The notes below the pieces were generated by a model, which worked only from the letters and a program-made list of their open reading frames with translations, was not told the DNA's origin and did no database searches. 11,964 bases of DNA from Candidatus Phytoplasma phoenicium (lineage in GTDB: Bacteria; Bacillota_I; Bacilli_A; Acholeplasmatales; Acholeplasmataceae). Below are positions 5,984 through 11,964 of this stretch, piece after piece (the stretch's first letter is position 1; each line of letters starts with the position of its first letter). The stretch is taken from NCBI RefSeq assembly GCF_001189415.1, contig NZ_JPSQ01000057.1, forward strand, positions 1 to 11,964, in the 5' to 3' direction. The translations under genes and the position numbers were made by a program.

Positions 5984-7579
5984 TTATATTGTTGTGAATC
6001 TCTCGTATGCTTCTTGAAATATTTTATCTATTTGTTTTTCCATTTCTCTTCCTTGCAATTCAAGTGATAAAATTTTAACAAATAAATCTTTTAATAAATC
6101 GCGGAAAATATATACATCTTCAAAAAAAGGAGTAATGAAAAACTTTCTATTTTGACGATTTTCTTCTGGTTTTGCTAGTTCAAGTGCAAATTTTAAAAAT
6201 TCTAATTTAACAAATTCTTTTCCTTGTTTTTTTGTGTTTTTTGGTAATAATTTTTTTTTATCATCGTATTGTTTTTGTAATTTATCTATTAAATCTTTTC
6301 TCACTATACATAAACCACTTTTTTCATTAAATAATTTTTCATATGTTTGCATAGAAACTAAATATTTTAAAAACATCCAAGAAGCTATCATTTCATCTTC
6401 TTTAGGTGAATAAAATAAATTAATATTAGAACCTTGTGCCAGATTAGTACCTTTGACTTTATTTTGGTCTTTTTTTTCTTTGTTCATAATAGGAATTTGA
6501 TGAAATCCTAGTTCAAAATTTAAATCAAAAAAATTATTGGTTCTTCTAGTGGAAGAAATAAATATACCATATTTTCCTTTATAAAATAAATCTTTAGCAT
6601 TTTTATTTTTTTTATTTAATTTAGAAGTTGTTAAATATTGTTTGTCATATAATTTTTTAAAGTATCTTATAGTTCTTAAAAGAGGTTGATAGTTTTTCAA
6701 TAATTTTGTTGCTTCTTCTTTTGTTGTGGGGAAATTTTTTTCATTTTCATCATTATATTCATATCTATAATTATAATTAATTACATTAGATTCACTTTCA
6801 TATATTATAGGTATAAAATCTGGATTTGAAATGGTTTTTTTCAAAGCTTCGCATATTATTTCCATGTCAGACCATTCAATATTTGATTTTTTTATTTCAC
6901 CATATTGATCTATTAACACTTCCTCTTTTTGATTTTTTAATCCTCTAATCTTCTGGAATAAATCTTTATTATAAAACATAACCTCAGTAGTCTTTAAAAA
7001 AGGCAAATAATTATTTTTATTTGAATCCTGTTGAAGAAAATCTGGGAATATTTGTTTTTGGATTTGTTCGTTATTCTTAGCTTTATCTTGTGTTATAAAT
7101 TCATTTAAAGGTACTACTTTATTAGATTTAGAATAAATTTCAATATGATCTGGATAAGAAACAACTAAATGTGGTTGTTTATTAATTGGTAAAGCGTTAG
7201 TAACGCTACGCGTAATTTCTTCCCAACCACCTTTATGATTTATTCTTACCTTAATTTGAGTATATTTTTCTTCAAATTCCTTTACAATTTTTTGCATAAC
7301 TTTGATTTCTTCAGGAAATAAATTATGCCAAAAAACAATTTCGACCTTCTTCATTTTTGAATTTCGAAAATATTCTTGTTGTTGTTCTTCAGTATTGTAT
7401 TTTTTAAACCATTCTGATACTTTTTGATATGTAGGCTGAAAATCTTCAGGTTTATTTGGAGTTTTAGTAGTATTTATTATCAAAATAAAAATAAATAAGA
7501 TAAAAAATAATAAAATAACAAAAAAAATATCTTTTATAAATTTTTTAGGAATATTTGTCCATTTATCCTTTAATACCAC
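5984..7579 (-). CDS. Sugar-type ABC transporter solute-binding protein (family 1, UgpB-like)
   Basis: This is the probable receptor of the adjacent importer. Family 1 features are visible: VEIVFWHNLFPEE followed by FEEKYTQIKVRI near the N-terminus of the mature part, DHIEIYSKSNKVVPLNEFI, and LPFLKTTEVMFYNKDLF. A strongly hydrophobic segment (about residues 18-35) follows a basic N-terminus; there is no lipobox cysteine, so it looks like an uncleaved anchor holding the protein outside the membrane. The length (about 531 aa) exceeds the usual 400-450. The start is uncertain. I prefer GTG at 7579, with GGAG 9 nt upstream inside ugpE. A TTG at 7600 would add seven residues but has no ribosome-binding site. 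A well-placed ATG at 7562 is out of frame and reaches a stop after five codons. The substrate is unknown. Confidence 0.85.
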   Translation of the reverse strand: MVLKDKWTNIPKKFIKDIFFVILLFFILFIFILIINTTKTPNKPEDFQPTYQKVSEWFKKYNTEEQQQEYFRNSKMKKVEIVFWHNLFPEEIKVMQKIVKEFEEKYTQIKVRINHKGGWEEITRSVTNALPINKQPHLVVSYPDHIEIYSKSNKVVPLNEFITQDKAKNNEQIQKQIFPDFLQQDSNKNNYLPFLKTTEVMFYNKDLFQKIRGLKNQKEEVLIDQYGEIKKSNIEWSDMEIICEALKKTISNPDFIPIIYESESNVINYNYRYEYNDENEKNFPTTKEEATKLLKNYQPLLRTIRYFKKLYDKQYLTTSKLNKKNKNAKDLFYKGKYGIFISSTRRTNNFFDLNFELGFHQIPIMNKEKKDQNKVKGTNLAQGSNINLFYSPKEDEMIASWMFLKYLVSMQTYEKLFNEKSGLCIVRKDLIDKLQKQYDDKKKLLPKNTKKQGKEFVKLEFLKFALELAKPEENRQNRKFFITPFFEDVYIFRDLLKDLFVKILSLELQGREMEKQIDKIFQEAYERFTTI

Positions 7580-8474
7580 TACTATTTTCTCCAGAAACAA
7601 TATATTTTTTAAAGAATATAAAAATAAAAAATAAAGGTAAATTAATCAAAACAGCGATCGCCATTTGGATATTAACAGCGTCAATTCCTGATTCGTTATT
7701 AAACGTTTTACGAGCCATATTAGTTAATAATTCACCACCTACTAATTCTGGCCAAGCATAAGCATTCCATGCAGCAACAATACGAAAAATAACAGTAATT
7801 ATAATAGTAGCTTTTGTAATGGGTACTAAAATTTTCCATAAATAATACCAATCAGTCGCACCATCAATTTTTGATGTATAATATAACTCTTTAGGAACGC
7901 GTTGAAAAGCTCTTATTAAAATTAAGATATGAACAATATTGATTAAATAAGGTAAAGTCATAGCAAAATAAACTCCTCCAGGAAATTCAGTGCCATAACC
8001 AGCATTCACCATCCCCCAATTAGCGACTGTACGATAATTAGTTAAAATTAAGGTTTCGCTAGTAATCATTAAACCTAATAACAATAACTTGAAAACGACG
8101 TTTTTTAAAGGAAATTCAAACATGGTTAAAGCAAAAGCTGTAATAATACATATTATAGTTCCAAATAAAGTCGAGAAAAATACCATAAGACAAGTATTCC
8201 AAAGATATCGGAAAAATTTGAAGGCTTGGAAAGCTGATAGATAATTTTCCCAATGCCAACCATTTTTAGGAAACGATAAAATATTATTATTTATAATATC
8301 GTCGTTGTTTTTCAAAGACATAATAAACATCGCATAAAAAGCTAAAGTTAAAAAACATGAAATAAAAAATAAAAAAGAATATTTTAATATCGCAAAAAAA
8401 CTAATACTTTTATACTTTTTCTTAATACTATTCCATACTCTTTTAAAGAAACAAGAAATGTTAATTTCTTTCAT
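7563..8474 (-). CDS. ugpE: ABC sugar transporter permease, UgpE/MalG type
   Basis: This integral membrane protein forms half of the importer channel with UgpA. The 303-residue product has about six hydrophobic segments. It carries the cytoplasmic EAA loop near 196-220 (ELYYTSKIDGATDWYYLW, then KILVPI), which docks on the ATPase; the EAA itself is degenerate (YTS) but the following IDGA is intact. The segment NGWHWENY before the second membrane helix is typical of MalG-type subunits. The frame can also start at GTG (8477), but ATG at 8474 has AGGT 7 nt upstream and is the better start. That ribosome-binding site overlaps the TAG stop of ugpA, so translation is probably coupled. The Ugp name reflects family resemblance; maltose, trehalose or glycerol-3-phosphate are all possible substrates. 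Confidence 0.92.
   Translation of the reverse strand: MKEINISCFFKRVWNSIKKKYKSISFFAILKYSFLFFISCFLTLAFYAMFIMSLKNNDDIINNNILSFPKNGWHWENYLSAFQAFKFFRYLWNTCLMVFFSTLFGTIICIITAFALTMFEFPLKNVVFKLLLLGLMITSETLILTNYRTVANWGMVNAGYGTEFPGGVYFAMTLPYLINIVHILILIRAFQRVPKELYYTSKIDGATDWYYLWKILVPITKATIIITVIFRIVAAWNAYAWPELVGGELLTNMARKTFNNESGIDAVNIQMAIAVLINLPLFFIFIFFKKYIVSGENSSGIKG
7577..7592 (-). promoter_or_regulatory. Ribosome-binding site and GTG start inside the end of ugpE
   Basis: GGAG (7592-7589) lies 9 nt before GTG (7579-7577), in frame with the solute-binding protein. This favours GTG over the TTG at 7600. A second candidate, AAAGGA, overlaps the ugpE stop codon but leads to an ATG in another frame. Confidence 0.45.
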
Positions 8475-8486
8475 CACAAATACCTA
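8472..8486 (-). promoter_or_regulatory. ugpE ribosome-binding site overlapping the ugpA stop
   Basis: TAG ends ugpA at 8484 and is embedded in TTAGGTA, whose AGGT (8485-8482) is 7 nt from the ugpE ATG at 8474. This selects ATG over the GTG immediately before it and indicates translational coupling. Confidence 0.6.
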
Positions 8487-9413
8487 ATAATTTATTTTTT
8501 TCTTCGAAAAATAAAAACTTAAAACAGTGAATAAAACCGAAATAAAAAATAAAATCATTGCTGCAGTAGCTCCTTTTGAATAAGAATTATAAGAAAAATT
8601 AGAAGTTTGAGCATAAATATAACCCACAATAGTTCTAATTTCATAATTAATATTATTAGCAAAAATTCCTATAATTGACTCGTATTCTTTAAAAATTGCT
8701 AACATTTCAATAATAAATTGATAAAAAATAATAGGAATCAGTAATGGTAAAGTAATTTTAAAAAAAATACGAAAACGAGAAGCACCATCTATTTTGGCAG
8801 CTTCATAATAAGATTTATTAATATCTTGTAAAGCAAGAACAAAAACAAAAATTTTAAAAGGAAGACGCGTCCAAATATTATAAATAATCAATACAAACAT
8901 TTTATGTTCGTAAGGAGCTGTATTAGTTATCCATTGTTGTGGTTTAATATGAAAAACAGAAGATAAAAAACTATTAAATACACCTTGTGGATAATTTTCC
9001 ATTTCATAGTTATAATAAAAAATAATACTAAATACCATACCCATAATAACTATATTAGATAATAATGGCAAGAAAAAAAAAGTTTTTAAAAAATCCTTAA
9101 AAAAACGGTTTTGAATACTATTCAAAGTTAAAGCGATTATTAAAGAGATAAACAAAGAAATAGGAACAGTAAAAAAAACTAATATTAAAGTATTGCGAAG
9201 AGATATAAGAAATTCTGGATCCTTAAAAACATTTCGGTAATTTTCAAAATTAAATGTAGCCGTAAAATGATCATTAAATTTATTATAATCTCTACTTAAA
9301 GAAATAATAAATGTTTTCGTTAAAGGAAAAAAAGTAAAAATTACCAAAATTATTAAAGCAGGAGATAAATACCACCAATGTTTATTATTTTTTTGATTTA
9401 TAATATCAAACAT
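8484..9413 (-). CDS. ugpA: ABC sugar transporter permease, UgpA/MalF type
   Basis: This is the partner permease of UgpE in the cytoplasmic membrane. The 309-residue product begins MFDIINQKNNKHWWYLSPAL, a normal start for this family, with six hydrophobic segments and a textbook EAA loop at about 204-223 (EAAKIDGASRFRIFFKITLP). The frame is open upstream to an ATG at 9500, but that start would overlap ugpC by 86 bp. The ATG at 9413 has AGGA 9 nt upstream and begins 1 nt after the ugpC stop, so I chose it. It ends with TAG, unlike the TAA of its neighbours, and the stop forms part of the ugpE ribosome-binding site. Confidence 0.93.
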   Translation of the reverse strand: MFDIINQKNNKHWWYLSPALIILVIFTFFPLTKTFIISLSRDYNKFNDHFTATFNFENYRNVFKDPEFLISLRNTLILVFFTVPISLFISLIIALTLNSIQNRFFKDFLKTFFFLPLLSNIVIMGMVFSIIFYYNYEMENYPQGVFNSFLSSVFHIKPQQWITNTAPYEHKMFVLIIYNIWTRLPFKIFVFVLALQDINKSYYEAAKIDGASRFRIFFKITLPLLIPIIFYQFIIEMLAIFKEYESIIGIFANNINYEIRTIVGYIYAQTSNFSYNSYSKGATAAMILFFISVLFTVLSFYFSKKKINY

Positions 9414-9426
9414 CTTAAAAAATCCT
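9411..9426 (-). promoter_or_regulatory. Ribosome-binding site deciding the ugpA start
   Basis: AGGA (9426-9423) lies 9 nt before ATG (9413-9411) and within the last codons of ugpC. It supports the short ugpA start over the ATG at 9500. Confidence 0.6.
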
Positions 9427-10512
9427 ATTACCTTCTTTTTTATCAAATAAAAAAAATTTATCCTTTTGAATATTAAAAGTGAATCTTTTTTTATTAACAT
9501 TTGCTAAATCTATATTATCTTGTTGTTCTGAAGGAATTAAAATTTGAAAATTATGATAAACAGCCTCAGGATGTTTTGCTAATAAAAAAACTTCTCTACC
9601 GATATTTTCTATTGCAATTCCTTCTACTTCTAAAATTCCATTTTTTTTAGTTGCTATATACCCTTCTGGGCGAATAGCTATATAAACTTCTTTGTTTATG
9701 TTTTGCCATTTATGATCAGTTACAATGATACAAGAACCAATATATAATTTTCCTTTGAAAATTTTACCATTAAAAATGGAAATTTGAGGAGAACCTAAAA
9801 AAGAAGCTACAAATAAATTAGAAGGATTATTGTAAATATTTAAAGGGATATCTTGTTGTTGAATTTGCTGTTTATTCATTACATAAATTTTATCACTAAT
9901 AGACATTGCTTCTTCTTGATCGTGAGTAACAAAAATAGCTGTAATCTTTGTTTTTTTTTGAATACGACGAATTTCCCCTCTCATTCTAATACGTAATCTT
10001 GTATCTAAATTAGATAATGGTTCATCTAATAACAAAACTTTTGGATTTTTAATTAAAGCTCGTGCAATCGCAACTCTTTGTTGTTGACCTCCGGATAGTG
10101 CACTGGGTTTTTTATCTAAATATTCTTCAATAGAAGTTAAAACTGAAATTTTTTCTACTTCTTCTTTAATTTGTTCTTTTGGCATTTTTAAATTTTGTAA
10201 TGGAAACATAATATTTTGTCTAACAGTCATATGAGGATATAAAGAATAATTTTGAAAAACTAAACCAACTCCCCTTTTTTCTGGTGGCAGATGGGTAACT
10301 TCTTTACCATGAAAAAAAATTGTTCCTTCGGTAGCTGTCAGTAATCCTGCAATAATATGTAAAATAGTTGATTTACCGCAACCTGAAGGACCTAATAAAC
10401 TAACCAATTCGCCTGTTGGAATATTTAAATTAATTTGTTTAATTGCATAATGTGTTTTTTTATCTTGTTCATTCACAAAAATTTTTGAAATATTATTTAA
10501 TATAATTCCCAT
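9415..10512 (-). CDS. ugpC: ABC sugar transporter ATPase, UgpC/MalK/MsmK type
   Basis: This is the cytosolic ATP-hydrolysing subunit that powers the UgpA/UgpE permeases. The 365-residue product has Walker A GPSGCGKST (41-49), Q-loop FQNYSLYPHM (Gln87), signature LSGGQ (139-143), Walker B VLLLDE (159-164), D-loop SNLD and switch His197. A C-terminal extension of about 125 residues (from about 240) contains GSPQISIFNG and AIRPEG segments, typical of the OB-fold regulatory domain of the MalK subfamily. Such ATPases can serve more than one permease pair. The ATG is preceded by AAAGGAAAAGGA. It starts 61 nt after asnS; I see no convincing terminator or promoter in that gap, so co-transcription with asnS is possible. 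It is the first of four tightly packed transporter genes. Confidence 0.95.
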   Translation of the reverse strand: MGIILNNISKIFVNEQDKKTHYAIKQINLNIPTGELVSLLGPSGCGKSTILHIIAGLLTATEGTIFFHGKEVTHLPPEKRGVGLVFQNYSLYPHMTVRQNIMFPLQNLKMPKEQIKEEVEKISVLTSIEEYLDKKPSALSGGQQQRVAIARALIKNPKVLLLDEPLSNLDTRLRIRMRGEIRRIQKKTKITAIFVTHDQEEAMSISDKIYVMNKQQIQQQDIPLNIYNNPSNLFVASFLGSPQISIFNGKIFKGKLYIGSCIIVTDHKWQNINKEVYIAIRPEGYIATKKNGILEVEGIAIENIGREVFLLAKHPEAVYHNFQILIPSEQQDNIDLANVNKKRFTFNIQKDKFFLFDKKEGNRIF

Positions 10513-10573
10513 GTATATAATTTTCCTTTTCCTTTATTAAAAAAATATTAAACAAATGAATTTTTAAATGAAG

Positions 10574-11956
10574 TTATTTATTAACTCTAGGAAAAGCAAT
10601 AACATCTCTAATATTATCTATGCCTGTCATGTAAATTAAAAGTCTTTCTAAACCGACGCCAAAACCTGAATGAATACAACTACCAAAACGGCGTAAATCT
10701 AAGTACCATTCTAATTCTTTTCTATTAATGTTAAAATCTTTAATTTTTTGCATCAAAACATCTAAATTTTCTTCTCTTTGAGAACCTCCGATTAATTCTC
10801 CTACTTTAGGAACTAATAAATCCATGGATGCAACAGTTTTATTATCTAAGTTATTTTTCATGTAAAAAGCTTTGATTTTTATGGGCCAATCAATTATAAA
10901 AACAGGTGTTTTAAAATAAACTTCTGTTAAAAATTTTTCATGTTCAGAAGCTAAATCCGCACCATAAAAAATTTTATTTTCAAATTTAACGTTACTTTTA
11001 AGTAAAATTGATAATGCTTCTTCATATGTAATTTTCGGAAATACTTTTAAATGAACAACAGTGCGGAGTCTTTCTATTAATTGAGTTTCAATATGCTGTT
11101 GTAAAAATTCAAAATCTTGTATATTTTCTTCTAAACATTTTTGAATCACCTTTTGTAACATTTTTTGAGCTAATTCGATATTTTGTTGTAAATTATAAAA
11201 GGCCATTTCAGGTTCAATCATCCAAAATTCAGAAATATGTCTGGTAGTATGAGAATTTTCTGCTCTAAAAGTAGGTCCAAAGGTATAAACTTTATTCAAA
11301 GATAATGCTAAAGCTTCAGCTTCTAATTGTCCAGAAACAGTCAAAAAAGTTTTTTTACCAAAAAAATCTTTTTGATAATTGACATGGCGATTTTTATCTA
11401 ATGGAATTTGATTTAAATCTAAAGTAGTGACTTGAAATAATTCCCCTGCTCCTTCACAATCACCTGAAGTAATAATAGGAGTTTGAATATAAAAAAAACC
11501 TTCTTGGTGAAAAAAATTATGTATTGTTTGACAAACAGAACTTCTGATTCTAAAAATAGCCCCAAACAGTTTTGTTCTCAATCTCAAATGTGTTAACTGA
11601 CGCAAAAAAGTTCTAGAATGTTTTTTGGGTTGAATAGGATACTGATTAGAACTTGTTCCTAAAATGATAATCTTTGAAGCTAATAATTCAAAAGGTTGTA
11701 CAGAATCAGATGTCATTATAAAACGACCTGTAACATAAATAGCTGCACCAATTTGTAATTTTTCTTTTATATAGTTAAAATCAATAGTAATATTTTCTTT
11801 ACAAACAATTTGCAAATCTTTTAAACAAGTTCCATCGTTTAAGTTAATAAAAAATACTTTTTTTTGAAAACGACAATTTCTTATCCATCCTTGAACAAAG
11901 ATTTTCTCATTATTATATGACACTGAATTTGTATAAAAGTCTTTTATTGTACGCAC
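10574..11956 (-). CDS. asnS: Asparaginyl-tRNA synthetase
   Basis: AsnRS is a cytosolic class II synthetase that attaches asparagine directly to tRNA-Asn. The 460-residue product has an N-terminal OB-fold anticodon-binding domain (about 17-100), then the catalytic core: TSGDCEGAGELFQV (163-176), TVSGQLEAEALAL (206-218), motif 2 TFGPTFRAENSHTTRH with ISEFWMIEPE (225-250), GGSQREE (390-396) and motif 3 GFGVGLERLL (431-440). The GDCEGAGE and VSGQLEAE segments point to AsnRS rather than AspRS. The proposed start is GTG at 11956. The frame stays open through the last 8 bases of the window, so a better start may lie outside and the gene may be slightly incomplete here. The total length is already normal (about 460-466). 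Confidence 0.96.
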   Translation of the reverse strand: MRTIKDFYTNSVSYNNEKIFVQGWIRNCRFQKKVFFINLNDGTCLKDLQIVCKENITIDFNYIKEKLQIGAAIYVTGRFIMTSDSVQPFELLASKIIILGTSSNQYPIQPKKHSRTFLRQLTHLRLRTKLFGAIFRIRSSVCQTIHNFFHQEGFFYIQTPIITSGDCEGAGELFQVTTLDLNQIPLDKNRHVNYQKDFFGKKTFLTVSGQLEAEALALSLNKVYTFGPTFRAENSHTTRHISEFWMIEPEMAFYNLQQNIELAQKMLQKVIQKCLEENIQDFEFLQQHIETQLIERLRTVVHLKVFPKITYEEALSILLKSNVKFENKIFYGADLASEHEKFLTEVYFKTPVFIIDWPIKIKAFYMKNNLDNKTVASMDLLVPKVGELIGGSQREENLDVLMQKIKDFNINRKELEWYLDLRRFGSCIHSGFGVGLERLLIYMTGIDNIRDVIAFPRVNK

Positions 11957-11964
11957 AATTATTC

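Noticed and set aside
7555..7761. Plus-strand open frame of 68 codons.
   Set aside because: It is antisense to the end of ugpE and the start of the solute-binding protein; a shadow frame.
9414..9500. Upstream extension of ugpA to an ATG at 9500 (29 more residues).
   Set aside because: It would overlap ugpC by 86 bp, while ATG at 9413 has a good ribosome-binding site and a family-typical N-terminus.

Overview
This window looks like chromosome of a phytoplasma or a close relative in the Acholeplasmatales. The DNA is very AT-rich, with A/T-only intergenic DNA and Lys/Asn/Ile-rich proteins. The proteins resemble reduced Firmicutes/Mollicutes proteins. Tryptophan is encoded by TGG and genes read through without in-frame TGA, so the code is standard, unlike Mycoplasma or Spiroplasma. 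A sugar/glycerol-phosphate-type ABC importer next to housekeeping genes also fits a nutrient-scavenging parasite. The species cannot be named from this window alone.

Layout. Positions 1-682 hold a short minus-strand unit: darA (c-di-AMP-binding PII-like protein), then rpsO (ribosomal protein S15, short at its C-terminus), then a perfect palindrome at the window edge that may be a terminator. A 220-bp divergent intergenic region (683-902) holds promoter-like sequences for both directions and a perfect 16-bp palindrome. The only plus-strand gene is a HIT-family nucleotide hydrolase (903-1349). It converges on thrS (threonyl-tRNA synthetase), which runs the other way. The 182-bp region upstream of thrS (3339-3520) contains a 15-bp inverted repeat followed by a T-tract on the minus strand. 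I read this as the terminator of the upstream unit, overlapped by a possible thrS promoter.

From 11956 down to 3521 lies one long co-directional minus-strand series: asnS, ugpC (ATPase), ugpA and ugpE (permeases), a membrane-anchored family 1 solute-binding protein, a DHH/DHHA1 phosphoesterase (NrnA-like) and mnmE. The four transporter genes are tightly packed: a 1-nt gap between ugpC and ugpA, a ribosome-binding site on the ugpA stop codon that serves ugpE, and a solute-binding-protein start that overlaps or abuts the end of ugpE. Translational coupling is likely. Together they would make a complete importer: anchored receptor, two six-helix permeases with EAA loops, and a MalK-like ATPase.

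Nothing here is a clear mobile element, CRISPR array, RNA gene or novel multi-gene system. The points that repay a second look are the shortened S15, the start of the solute-binding protein, the presence of a c-di-AMP receptor and a possible c-di-AMP/pApA-degrading enzyme 4 kb apart, the terminator/promoter overlap before thrS, and the possibly leaderless darA.
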